Source: Ketobacter alkanivorans (GTDB lineage: Bacteria; Pseudomonadota; Gammaproteobacteria; Pseudomonadales; Ketobacteraceae). From it: DNA of 64,000 nucleotides. The translations under genes were made by a program, and so were the position numbers. Positions 27,226 to 36,694 of the stretch are shown in pieces. The stretch spans positions 2,137,501-2,201,500 of the forward strand of contig NZ_CP022684.1 of NCBI RefSeq assembly GCF_002863865.1, in the 5' to 3' direction. The notes under the pieces were generated by a model. The model was not told the DNA's origin. It ran no database searches and saw only the letters and a program-made list of their open reading frames with translations. Every line of letters begins with the position of its first letter. Positions within the stretch are counted from its first letter, which is position 1.

Positions 27226-27705
27226 TCAAGCCCCGCCACATTCCTCTTTATACTGCTGCTTAAGACGAACACGATAGGCATCTGCTTCCTGATCGGACAT
27301 GTACTGCCGGGTGCCATCTTCCTTTTCATCGTAAAAATGCGTGTATTGGTCAACGTAGCTGAGGCGGTTTTTAAAACGGGTGCAATATTGCTCGCGCTCC
27401 TTGGCTTCAAGGGCTAACTGGGCTTTTTCCTCTTGCTTGGCCAGACGCTCCTCTTCAAGCATCTTTACCAGTTTTTTCTGCCTTGCCATACGCTCGGCAT
27501 CAGACAGCTCCGGTGTGGCCGAACGCTCCTCCACCACGGGCAGCGCCAATGTTTGCACTTCTGCATTCACCGGAGCCTTATCTGAAAACTGCACTCGCCC
27601 CTGCTCATCCACCCAGCGGTAAACTTCGGCGTTGCTGTTACTGGCCATCATCACAGTCCAGCCTGTGAGCGCCAGACTGATGGCTAATTGACGGTATCCT
27701 TTCAT
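27226..27705 (-). CDS. DUF4124 domain secreted protein
   Basis: The ATG at 27705 is preceded by AAGGAAG 6 bases upstream; an earlier in-frame start has no such site. The product has 159 residues with a signal peptide (cleavage after SNA). The N-terminal domain EVYRWVDEQGRVQFSDKAP is the DUF4124 signature, a small beta-fold found in many periplasmic proteins. It is followed by a long charged helix (about residues 60-105) and a tail with two cysteines. No function is known. The stop codon lies inside a GGGGC/GCCCC hairpin facing speE, which may act as a weak shared terminator. Confidence 0.8.
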   Translation of the reverse strand: MKGYRQLAISLALTGWTVMMASNSNAEVYRWVDEQGRVQFSDKAPVNAEVQTLALPVVEERSATPELSDAERMARQKKLVKMLEEERLAKQEEKAQLALEAKEREQYCTRFKNRLSYVDQYTHFYDEKEDGTRQYMSDQEADAYRVRLKQQYKEECGGA

Positions 27706-27878
27706 ACTGCTTCCTTTTAACACCACTATATAAGGCCGCTTACTGCGCCCCCAATCACCCAAGCATTATAAGGACGATGGAAACCTAAAGGTATTTAGCG
27801 CCGTAGTAAAATTCGCAGCAATGCGTAACGATTTACTACAGGGTGTAAACCTATTTCAGGACGGGACACCAACAACAA

Positions 27879-27902
27879 AAAAGGCTCCCGAAGGAGCCTT
27901 TT
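27879..27902 (-). terminator. Intrinsic terminator of glnK-amtB
   Basis: AAAAGGCTCC and GGAGCCTTTT form a 10-bp stem around a CGAA loop, 26 bases after the amtB stop. On the minus strand the T-rich arm runs on into further T, a clear intrinsic terminator. Confidence 0.85.
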
Positions 27903-27928
27903 CATCATCAAGTCATTAGATTGACTGA

Positions 27929-29197
27929 TTATTTACCGTTGGTGAACTCTGGATAAGCTTCCATTCCACACTCGGCCAGATCAACACCTTCGAACTCTTC
28001 TTCTTCGGATACCCGGATACCCAGTACCGCTTTGAGGATGCCCCAAACTACCAGAGAGGCTACAAATACCCAGATGAAGATGGTCAGAGCGCCGATGATT
28101 TGACCGCTGAAGGACACGTCACCGTTAGTGATTGGCACCAACAACAGACCCAGCAAGCCACAGGTACCGTGAACCGAGATGGCACCTACAGGATCGTCGA
28201 TTTTCAGTTTGTCCAAAGCCAGGATGCTGAACACTACCAATACACCACCGATGGCACCGAACAGAGTAGCCTGCAGAGCAGTAGGCGTAGAAGGCTCAGC
28301 TGTGATTGCAACCAAACCTGCCAGAGCGCCGTTCAACAGCATGGTGAGATCCGCTTTGCCAAACAGCATGCGTGCAGTGACCAGAGCCGCTACCGCACCA
28401 CCGGCAGCTGCGGTGTTAGTGTTCAGGAACACCATGGCAACCGCATTGGCGTTACCGATATCACCCAGCTTCAACACAGAACCACCGTTGAATCCGAACC
28501 AGCCCATCCACAGAATGAATGTACCCAGCGTCGCCAGAGGCAGGTTTGCACCGGGGAACGCGTTTACCTGTCCATTCGCGCCGTACTTGCCCTTACGAGC
28601 ACCCAGCAACAACACACCAGCCAGAGCAGCAGCAGCACCGGCCATATGCACGATACCGGAACCAGCGAAGTCGGAGAAGCCCAGATCACCCAGTGTGTAC
28701 ATGCCAAATACTGACGCGCCACCCCAAGTCCAGCTGCCTTCAAGAGGATAGATAACGCCGGTCATAACCACCGCAAAAGCCAGGAATGCCCACAGCTTCA
28801 TACGCTCGGCCACCGCACCGGACACGATGGACATTGCGGTAGCAACAAACACCACCTGGAAGAAGAAGTCAGACGCGCCGGAATAAATTGATCCACCGGT
28901 AAAGCCATCTTCGCGGGCAGCAAAATCGCCCAACACAGCGTCGACGTCAACGTCAGCGATACCAGAAAGGAACACGCTGCCGTCGTACATGATGTAGTAA
29001 CCACACACCAAATACATGATGCAGGAAATGGCAAACAGGGCCACGTTTTTAGTCAGAATTTCGGTTGTGTTCTTGGATCGAACCAAACCGGCTTCGAGCA
29101 TGGCGAAACCTGCCGCCATCCACATTACGAGCGCGCCGCACACCAAAAAGTAAAAGGTGTCCATCGCGTATTGCAGGTGAAAAATATTGTTTTCCAC
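27929..29197 (-). CDS. amtB: Ammonium transporter AmtB
   Basis: The start codon is GTG at 29197, with GGAGG 8 bases upstream. The 422-residue product has about eleven hydrophobic segments and the Amt signatures: DFAGSGIVHMAGAAAALAG, NAFPGANLPLATLGTFILWMGWFGFNGGS, and AVSVHGTCG-like pore residues near residue 340 (ISVHGTCGLLG). The pore histidines of the twin-His motif are present. AmtB conducts ammonium across the inner membrane and is blocked by non-uridylylated GlnK. The cytoplasmic tail EEEEFEGVDLAECGMEAYPEF is typical. It follows glnK in the same operon. Confidence 0.96.
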   Translation of the reverse strand: MENNIFHLQYAMDTFYFLVCGALVMWMAAGFAMLEAGLVRSKNTTEILTKNVALFAISCIMYLVCGYYIMYDGSVFLSGIADVDVDAVLGDFAAREDGFTGGSIYSGASDFFFQVVFVATAMSIVSGAVAERMKLWAFLAFAVVMTGVIYPLEGSWTWGGASVFGMYTLGDLGFSDFAGSGIVHMAGAAAALAGVLLLGARKGKYGANGQVNAFPGANLPLATLGTFILWMGWFGFNGGSVLKLGDIGNANAVAMVFLNTNTAAAGGAVAALVTARMLFGKADLTMLLNGALAGLVAITAEPSTPTALQATLFGAIGGVLVVFSILALDKLKIDDPVGAISVHGTCGLLGLLLVPITNGDVSFSGQIIGALTIFIWVFVASLVVWGILKAVLGIRVSEEEEFEGVDLAECGMEAYPEFTNGK

Positions 29198-29252
29198 GGT
29201 CTTGCCTCCGCAAAATTAAAAAGAAATAGGCATGGATTTAAAAGTAAAACGT

Positions 29253-29923
<671 letters not shown>

Positions 29924-30181
29924 ATGAACCGTCAGGAAAACTTAGTAAACCGCATTCTGGAACTGGTGCAGGATCGTCTGCCGCAGGATATCGGTGAACT
30001 GGGCCAGGATTTGCGCCACAACCTCTCCTCTGTCATCAAGGAATCCTTGTCCCGCATGGATTTGGTGACCCGTGAAGAATTCGATATCCAGACCAAAGTG
30101 CTGGCCCGCACGCGACAGCGATTGGAGGATCTGGAAAAACAAGTATCCGAACTGGAACAAAGCAGCACCGATCAAGCTTGA
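29924..30181 (+). CDS. ubiK: Ubiquinone biosynthesis accessory factor UbiK
   Basis: The ATG at 29924 follows GGAGG by 7 bases and gives 85 residues. The N-terminal helix (RQENLVNRILELVQDRLP) and the C-terminal coiled coil (about residues 45-78, with LTRTRQRLEDLEKQVSELE-like heptads) are the layout of the YqiC/UbiK family, which trimerises and binds membranes and UbiJ to aid ubiquinone synthesis under aerobic conditions. In Pseudomonas this gene lies between glnK and comM, as here apart from the extra genes. It is divergent from glnK. Confidence 0.9.
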   Translation: MNRQENLVNRILELVQDRLPQDIGELGQDLRHNLSSVIKESLSRMDLVTREEFDIQTKVLARTRQRLEDLEKQVSELEQSSTDQA

Positions 30182-30279
30182 GTTCGGCATGTTGAATAAA
30201 AGTAACCGATTGAAGCTATCATCTATATAATCAGCTTCTAAAATACACCAACCTCTTTACCGATATAAGGGAGATCCAT

Positions 30280-30690
30280 GTGAGCCGATTCACCGCACTC
30301 CAACGCACGACTGCCCGCCTGCTGGCGGTCACCATGATGATAACCGGGCTGCTAAGTGCAACTGCGCAAGCTGCTATGGTATCCACCCATGAGCTGGTTA
30401 ACAGCGAAGCACAACAAATGACCCGCACCCAGGTGCTGTCAATTCTCGACAAAGAAGAAGCACGCAGCACCCTGCTTAACTTGGGCGTAAACCCGGCTGA
30501 AGTGGAAGCCCGTATCGACAACATGAGCGCCGAAGAACTGCAGGCCTTCAGTGAGCAGGTAAATACCATGCAAGCCGGTGGCGGTGTGGTCGGTGTCGTC
30601 GTGCTGGTATTCGTGATCCTGATCGTGCTGGATCTGTTAGGTACCACGAACATATTCCCCGCGATCAAACCCATCAACACCGGCGGATGA
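30280..30690 (+). CDS. PA2779 family membrane protein
   Basis: The start is GTG at 30280 with AAGGGA about 8 bases upstream. An ATG two bases earlier is followed at once by TGA and cannot be used. The product has 136 residues: a signal-like N-terminus (cleavage near AQAA), a soluble helical part with TRTQVLSILDKEEARSTLLNLGVNPAEVEARIDNMS, and a C-terminal membrane helix (VVGVVVLVFVILIVLDLLG). This is the PA2779-family layout. The stop overlaps the start of the PA2778-family peptidase gene, and the two are a recurring pair. Function unknown. Confidence 0.85.
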   Translation: MSRFTALQRTTARLLAVTMMITGLLSATAQAAMVSTHELVNSEAQQMTRTQVLSILDKEEARSTLLNLGVNPAEVEARIDNMSAEELQAFSEQVNTMQAGGGVVGVVVLVFVILIVLDLLGTTNIFPAIKPINTGG

Positions 30691-31655
30691 AACCGTTTGT
30701 TTTAGGGCTCAGCTTGCTGCTGGCGGGCTGCGCCCTGAACTCCAAACTATTGCTCTCCCCTGCCGTTCAACAACAGATCACGCCAAAGACCGAGATCACG
30801 GCCACTCCGTTTATTCGACAAGCAGACTTTCAATGCGGCCCCGCCTCTCTGGCAATGGTGCTGAACCTGTACGGCATGACAGTCACACCGGAGCAACTGG
30901 CCGCCCATGCGTTCACCCCTAAGGCAGAGGGCAGCTTTCCGGTAGAACTGGATATGGCAGCACGTCGCCAGGGCTTCGTCAGCTATCCGGTCCGCTCCAT
31001 CGATGGGCTATTGCAGGAGGTGAATGCCGGACATCCGGTGTTGATACTGCAGAATCTGGGGGTAAGCTGGTATCCTCAGTGGCACTTTGCTGTTGTGATC
31101 GGTTATGACCTTGAACAGCAACTCGTGATTCTGCGCTCTGGCGACCAGCCCAGACGCCAGACTCCCCTGCGCCTGTTCGACACTACCTGGCAACGCAGTG
31201 AGCGCTGGGGCAGAGTCGTGCTGCCACCACGGACTCTACCTGCCACCGCACAACCTCTGAACTACATACAGGCCATTACCCGCCTCGAGAGCGCCAAACA
31301 GCTTACCGCAGCACAACAGGCTTACAGAACAGCAGTGAGCCGCTGGCCCGAAGAGCCTTTGGCCAGATTTGGCTTGGCCAATGCGCTGCTGCAGGATGCG
31401 CAGGCTCAAGCTGCCATTACCGAGTACTCCATCCTGCTTCAACAACAGCCCACCATGGCAGAGGCCTGGAACAACTACGCTTACGCGCTGCATGCTTACA
31501 ATTGCGTGCAAGAAGCCCAGCGCGCCGTGCAGTGTGCTCTGCACTTGCAGCCCAATAACACTGCGTTTAAAGACACAGCCACCGAACTCGAACACACCAA
31601 TCCGCCTACCCACGCAAACTGCCCCAGCTTGCATTGCGCGCAGCCTTCATTGTAA
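30687..31655 (+). CDS. PA2778 family lipoprotein C39-like cysteine peptidase with TPR repeats
   Basis: The protein has 322 residues and starts inside the stop region of the PA2779-family gene. A lipobox (LLAGC, Cys15) anchors it to a membrane. A C39-like papain-fold domain follows, with catalytic Cys50 (QCGPASLAM) and His133 (QWHFAVVIGYD). The C-terminal 120 residues hold two or three TPR-like helices (EEPLARFGLANALLQDA and AEAWNNYAYALHAYN). It may process or bind the small membrane partner encoded upstream, but that is inference. The tail is short and Cys/Pro-rich. Confidence 0.85.
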   Translation: MKPFVLGLSLLLAGCALNSKLLLSPAVQQQITPKTEITATPFIRQADFQCGPASLAMVLNLYGMTVTPEQLAAHAFTPKAEGSFPVELDMAARRQGFVSYPVRSIDGLLQEVNAGHPVLILQNLGVSWYPQWHFAVVIGYDLEQQLVILRSGDQPRRQTPLRLFDTTWQRSERWGRVVLPPRTLPATAQPLNYIQAITRLESAKQLTAAQQAYRTAVSRWPEEPLARFGLANALLQDAQAQAAITEYSILLQQQPTMAEAWNNYAYALHAYNCVQEAQRAVQCALHLQPNNTAFKDTATELEHTNPPTHANCPSLHCAQPSL

Positions 31656-31725
31656 CTGGTGCTTCACCATCTCTAGAGGCTATAGTTAAAGGCAGTGTAT
31701 TACATAAAACAACTGGATTGCTGCC

Positions 31726-33537
31726 TTGCACCTAAGATTACCCACATCGATATGGAGCCTGCTGGTCTGGCTACTTTGTCTGCTCACCGGTTCCGCGCTG
31801 GCAGCGCCTTATGAGACCTCGGTCGCACTGGGCCGAATCCAACTGGACAAAGGCGTTCTGTATTTGGAAGACGTCAGCACCAAGCTGACACTGGATGAAG
31901 TGCGCCAACGCCAGGACTGGAAAACCAGCAACAGCAGCACATTCTCGCAAGGCTACAACTCATCGGCATGGTGGCTGAAGCTGACCGTTCACAATCGAGA
32001 GCAGCGAGAAAACTGGTTATTGGAAGTATCCTACCCGGTGCTGGACCACATCGATATTTATGTGCTGCAGGAAGACGGCCTTCAACAATTTCTGCTTGGA
32101 GACAAGCAGCCATTTTGGTCTCGCCCGCTTCAACATCACAACTTCCTGGCTCCACTGAAACTGCCTGAAAATACAAGCGCCGAGATCTACCTGCGGGTAC
32201 AATCCACAAGCTCCGTGCAAGTACCCATGACCCTGTGGGATGAACAATCGTTTCACACCATGCAAATTGCCCCCACCATCATGCACGGGATCTACTACGG
32301 CGGCTTACTGATTATTGCACTCTACAATCTGCTGATTTATTTCGTTCTGGGGGAGCGCGCTTATCTTTATTACGTAAGCTATATCGTCAGCCTGGCGCTT
32401 TTTGTCAGCGGCCTGCATGGCTGGAGCTTCATGTTTCTATGGCCTAATGCAACGCAGTGGAATGATCAATCTGTTTTGGTGTTCCTCGCCTGTTGCATTC
32501 TTTTCGCAGTATTGTTCACCCGCCGCTTTCTGGCCAGTGAAAAACCATTTCAAACCTGGGCAAGCCTGTTGTTTTATGTCTTCATCGCCATTTGCACAGG
32601 CGCCATAGTCGCCGCCTTTCTAACCAGCTATGCCCATGTGATTTCGGTATTGGTGCCACTGGCGGTGGCCGCTTGCCTGCTCGGCCTCACCGTTGGCATT
32701 GTGGCGTGCTTTGAAAAACGTGCGTCAGCTCCATACTACACCCTGGCCTGGACCATGTTATTTATGGGCGGCATTGTTATTGCCTTTAACAAAGCCAATA
32801 TATTGCCCTCCAACCTTTTCACAGAATATGCGTTATTGATTGGCTCATTGCTGGAAGTATTATTGCTGTCATTTGCGTTGGCTGAACGCATCAACCAAGA
32901 GCGCTCCTTACGGATCCAAGCGCAAAGCATCGCGCTGGACACTCAAAAACAAGCCAATGATGCACTGGAACAACGCGTGGCAGAACGCACACGAGAACTG
33001 GAGTATGCCAACAAAAAACTGCAGGAACAGAGCGATACGGATCAATTAACCGGGCTTAAGAACCGTCGTTACCTGAATCAGTTTCTGGAAAGTGAATTCG
33101 CCCGTTCCAATCGCTATCAACACAGCATCGCCATCCTGATGATTGATATAGACCACTTCAAATCCGTGAATGACAACTATGGCCACCTGGCCGGTGATCT
33201 GTGTTTGAAAACAGTGGCTGAACAAATCAGTCAGTGTAACCGCGAACCCACCGATCTGGTTGCGCGTTATGGTGGCGAGGAGTTCTGCTTTGTATTACCG
33301 GAAACCACCGCCACAGGAGCACAGGTGGTGGCAGAGCGTATTCTGCGACAGATAGAAAACACCGCCGTAACGCTCAAATCCGGCTCACTCAGAGTCACCT
33401 GCAGTATCGGCTTCTACGCATCAATTCCTACCTCGGCAAAAGAAGTGAACACCTTCATTGATCGTGCCGATGCAGCTCTGTATCACTCCAAACAAAACGG
33501 CCGGAATTGCCTAACCAACTTCACCGACATCGCCTGA
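31726..33537 (+). CDS. 7TMR-DISM diguanylate cyclase
   Basis: The only plausible start is TTG at 31726; no ATG or GTG in frame precedes the signal peptide, so the start is somewhat uncertain. The product has 603 residues: signal peptide (cleavage after ALA), a 7TMR-DISMED2 periplasmic jelly-roll (about 30-175), seven membrane helices (about 180-390), a coiled linker and a GGDEF domain. The active site is GGEEF at residues 516-520, with DIDHFKSVNDNYGH upstream, so it should make cyclic di-GMP. No RxxD product-inhibition motif was clearly seen. Its sensor closely resembles that of the hybrid kinase just downstream. Confidence 0.88.
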   Translation: MHLRLPTSIWSLLVWLLCLLTGSALAAPYETSVALGRIQLDKGVLYLEDVSTKLTLDEVRQRQDWKTSNSSTFSQGYNSSAWWLKLTVHNREQRENWLLEVSYPVLDHIDIYVLQEDGLQQFLLGDKQPFWSRPLQHHNFLAPLKLPENTSAEIYLRVQSTSSVQVPMTLWDEQSFHTMQIAPTIMHGIYYGGLLIIALYNLLIYFVLGERAYLYYVSYIVSLALFVSGLHGWSFMFLWPNATQWNDQSVLVFLACCILFAVLFTRRFLASEKPFQTWASLLFYVFIAICTGAIVAAFLTSYAHVISVLVPLAVAACLLGLTVGIVACFEKRASAPYYTLAWTMLFMGGIVIAFNKANILPSNLFTEYALLIGSLLEVLLLSFALAERINQERSLRIQAQSIALDTQKQANDALEQRVAERTRELEYANKKLQEQSDTDQLTGLKNRRYLNQFLESEFARSNRYQHSIAILMIDIDHFKSVNDNYGHLAGDLCLKTVAEQISQCNREPTDLVARYGGEEFCFVLPETTATGAQVVAERILRQIENTAVTLKSGSLRVTCSIGFYASIPTSAKEVNTFIDRADAALYHSKQNGRNCLTNFTDIA

Positions 33538-33550
33538 AAAAAATCATCTC

Positions 33551-33600
33551 TCACACTTTTCAATCACTTAGGCTGATTGTTCGACAAATTCAAAGTGTGA
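33551..33600. repeat. 9-bp inverted repeat between the two 7TMR-DISM genes
   Basis: TCACACTTT (33551-33559) and AAAGTGTGA (33592-33600) are exact inverted copies separated by 32 bases. The arms start 13 bases after the diguanylate cyclase stop and end 64 bases before the hybrid kinase start. This could be an operator pair or part of a long-loop hairpin. There is no T-tract to make it an obvious terminator. Confidence 0.4.
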
Positions 33601-33664
33601 CGTGGTCAGCACTTTGTTCATGATCTATATTTAGCTTAATTATTAATCAGCAAAGACCCCCTAA

Positions 33665-36604
33665 ATGATTTTTGCTTGCCCCCAAGCCTCTTCGCGACAT
33701 GGTGTACGATGGCTGCATACTCTGCTGCTTGTACTCTGGATGGCACCTGCTGTTACCTGGGGGCAATCAGCTATCGAGTTAAGCACCGCGTTTCGCCATC
33801 AAAACATCGGCCTGCACTCCCTTCATTACCTGGACAAAAAAGGCGAGCTGGATGTCACCGATATCCGCAACCTAAAAGACGAATACTGGCAAACCCCTGC
33901 CGCAGAAACACCATCTTATGGCTTTGGTTCAGACGTGCTCTGGATCAAGTTTGTCGTTCACAACGCTTCGCCAAAAGATATGGAGTTGGTGTTGAATCTG
34001 GCGTATGCCGCGTTGGACGAAGTCGATGTATTCGTTGAAAGTTACGGCAAATTTACTAATTACTATCGTACCGGGGACAAGTTTCCTTTCGCCTATCGGC
34101 CGATTAATATTCATCAGTTCGCCTTTCCCTTTGTTGCCTTCGAAGGCGAACAGCGCACCGTTTACCTGCGCATACAAACACAGGGCACGCTGCAAGCCCC
34201 CATTAGTTTGTGGAAACGTAATCATTACTTTGAAGATCAGCAACCATTATGGGCTGCGGAAAGCATCTATTATGGCGTGATGATCGTAATGATCATTTAT
34301 AACCTGTTTATCTTCAGCATCGTTCGCCATTCCAGTTACCTGCTGTACGCAGTAACGGCGTTCAGTAGTTTTACATTTAACTCTGCCATTCAGGGCGTTG
34401 GGTTTCAGTACCTGTGGCCCTCGATACCCTGGGTCAACGAATGGGCAATCCCCGCCAGCATAGCGCTGTTTGGATGCGCCAGTATGTTATTTGCGATCTC
34501 GCTTCTGGATATTAAAGCCAGAGCGCCGCGCCTGTATTGGGCCAAAGTCCTTTTCTTTGTGATCTGGCTTAGCATGCTGGTGTCGAGTCCGCTTATACCG
34601 TACTCAAACTCCATAACTTTAACATCATCGTTTGGTGTGATAAGTGCGCTGCTCAGCGTGTATACCGGCTTCTACATGTTATACCGGGGCCAAAGAGTAG
34701 CGCGCTACTACTGCCTGGCTTTCACCTGCCTGATATCGTCCTGGATGATAACCGCGCTGTCTAAATTCGGCGTCATTCCAAGCACCCCCTGGATCGAGCA
34801 CGCCATTCAGATTGGATCTGCACTGGAAGTCATTCTGCTTTCCTTCGCCCTGGCCGATCGCATCAACATGGAACGCATCGGCAAGGAAGTAGCTCAGAAA
34901 CAAGCGCTGGAAAGCGAGCGCAGAGCCGCACAGGAACAGGCTCGCTATCTGGAGTTGAAACTAAACTCCGAGATCGAGGAGATGCAAGCAAAAGAGAAAG
35001 TGATTCGAGCTGAAGAAACCAGCAAAGCCAAAAGCGAGTTCCTGGCCACCATGAGCCATGAAATCCGCACCCCCATGAACGGGGTATTAGGCATGGCCGC
35101 ATTGCTGCAGGACGCGGATCTTGCACCGGCTCACCGCCACTATGTGGATGTGATTACCAGCTCTGGCAAAGCCCTGCTCAACATCATTAATGATATTCTG
35201 GATTACTCCAAAATTGAGGCAGGTAAACTCGATATTGAAAACGTCGATTTCGATCTGGATCAGCTGTGCTTGGAATGTGCATCGGTGTTTTCTGTCACCG
35301 CAGAAGAGAAAGGGCTTGAACTTTTGTGCTCACTGGCACCCAGCACTCCGAACTTTATAAAAAGCGACCCGACCCGCCTGCGCCAGATCATACTCAACCT
35401 GATGGGCAATGCATTTAAATTCACCAATAGCGGCCGAGTCAGTCTAAGGGTTAGCGAGATCCGCGAAAAACGTCATGGCAAACAGCACAGCCTGCGTTTC
35501 GAGATAACCGATACCGGTATTGGTATCAACGAGGAAAACCAGAAGAGATTATTTGAAGCCTTCGCTCAGGCTGACAGCAGCGTTACCCGGCAGTATGGCG
35601 GCACGGGCTTGGGCCTCAGTATTTCCCGAAAGCTGGCGAGCTTGATGGGTGGGGAAATCGGCGTGACCAGCGAGGAAGGTGTTGGCAGTTGCTTCTGGTT
35701 TACTATCGATTGTGAATTGGCCGAAGCCTCTTTCACCCGTGAGAACATTGTTTCCCTTACCTCACTCAAGGGCAAGAAAATACTGATCGTGGACGACTCG
35801 CCGGATTTTGCCAAAGTCATCAAAGAACAGACCGAATCCTGGGGTATGCGGCCAGCCGTTGCCTATTACGGTGAGAAAGCCATACAGATGATGCGTGCAG
35901 CCAATGAGGCTGGTGATCCGTTCGAATTGGTCACGCTGGACATGAATATGCCAGGCATGACGGGTATAGAGTGCTCCAACCTGATCAAGGAAGCCGCTGA
36001 CATTCCGAACTGTCAGCGCATATTGCTTACCGCCATGCGCAACACCCCAGCCAAAGAAGAACTGAAAGCCAGTGGTATTGCGCTGGCCATGCAAAAGCCC
36101 GCGTCGGTTCGGGCCCTGCGCCAGGCGATCATGGGGTTAATACAAGGCAATCGCAACGAACTGAAAAAGGCAGAGCCTGATTCATTCCAGCCCTTGAGCG
36201 ATAAACGGGTTCTGGTGGTCGAGGACAATACGGTAAACCAGATGGTGGTGTGCGGTATGCTGAAAAAACTGGGCATGGCCACCACGATCGCTAACAATGG
36301 CGATGAAGCCGTGAACTTGTATCAAATCCGACACAGTGAGTATGATCTGATTTTGATGGACTGCGAAATGCCTGTCATGGATGGCTACGAAGCTACCCGT
36401 AAAATGCGCGCCTTTGAAATAGAGCACCACCTAAAGGCCAAACCGATTATCGCACTGACCGCCCACGCACTGCCTGAACATGCCGCTAAGGCCTCAAAGT
36501 CTGGCATGAACAGTCACATCGCCAAACCGGTGGACTTCACCACACTGCAAGAAAAACTGATGGAACATCTGCTTAACGCCCACTCCGAACAAGCCCGCGG
36601 CTAA
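33665..36604 (+). CDS. 7TMR-DISM hybrid sensor histidine kinase with two receiver domains
   Basis: The protein has 979 residues. Signal peptide, a 7TMR-DISMED2 periplasmic domain (about 30-190) and seven membrane helices are followed by a coiled linker. HisKA has His465 ([10 protein letters not shown]). The HATPase has an N-box ([10 protein letters not shown]), DTGIG and GTGLGLS. Two receivers follow, with phosphorylatable Asp759 (TLDMNMPG) and Asp899 ([11 protein letters not shown]), both with the conserved Thr/Ser and Lys. No Hpt domain is present, so output needs a separate phosphotransfer protein or a partner regulator. No response regulator gene lies nearby. The sensor pairs with the upstream diguanylate cyclase, suggesting a shared extracellular cue. 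Confidence 0.9.
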   Translation: MIFACPQASSRHGVRWLHTLLLVLWMAPAVTWGQSAIELSTAFRHQNIGLHSLHYLDKKGELDVTDIRNLKDEYWQTPAAETPSYGFGSDVLWIKFVVHNASPKDMELVLNLAYAALDEVDVFVESYGKFTNYYRTGDKFPFAYRPINIHQFAFPFVAFEGEQRTVYLRIQTQGTLQAPISLWKRNHYFEDQQPLWAAESIYYGVMIVMIIYNLFIFSIVRHSSYLLYAVTAFSSFTFNSAIQGVGFQYLWPSIPWVNEWAIPASIALFGCASMLFAISLLDIKARAPRLYWAKVLFFVIWLSMLVSSPLIPYSNSITLTSSFGVISALLSVYTGFYMLYRGQRVARYYCLAFTCLISSWMITALSKFGVIPSTPWIEHAIQIGSALEVILLSFALADRINMERIGKEVAQKQALESERRAAQEQARYLELKLNSEIEEMQAKEKVIRAEETSKAKSEFLATMSHEIRTPMNGVLGMAALLQDADLAPAHRHYVDVITSSGKALLNIINDILDYSKIEAGKLDIENVDFDLDQLCLECASVFSVTAEEKGLELLCSLAPSTPNFIKSDPTRLRQIILNLMGNAFKFTNSGRVSLRVSEIREKRHGKQHSLRFEITDTGIGINEENQKRLFEAFAQADSSVTRQYGGTGLGLSISRKLASLMGGEIGVTSEEGVGSCFWFTIDCELAEASFTRENIVSLTSLKGKKILIVDDSPDFAKVIKEQTESWGMRPAVAYYGEKAIQMMRAANEAGDPFELVTLDMNMPGMTGIECSNLIKEAADIPNCQRILLTAMRNTPAKEELKASGIALAMQKPASVRALRQAIMGLIQGNRNELKKAEPDSFQPLSDKRVLVVEDNTVNQMVVCGMLKKLGMATTIANNGDEAVNLYQIRHSEYDLILMDCEMPVMDGYEATRKMRAFEIEHHLKAKPIIALTAHALPEHAAKASKSGMNSHIAKPVDFTTLQEKLMEHLLNAHSEQARG

Positions 36605-36694
36605 CGTCTTTTTCGACTTCTTTTCCCCTGCCACTGTCTATATACGGATAGAACTGACTAAACATGTAGGTTTCCATCTGGAAAGGAGTCCATT

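Noticed and set aside
30278..30282. ATG at 30278 as the start of the PA2779-family gene
   Set aside because: The next codon is TGA. The GTG overlapping it is in frame with the conserved protein.
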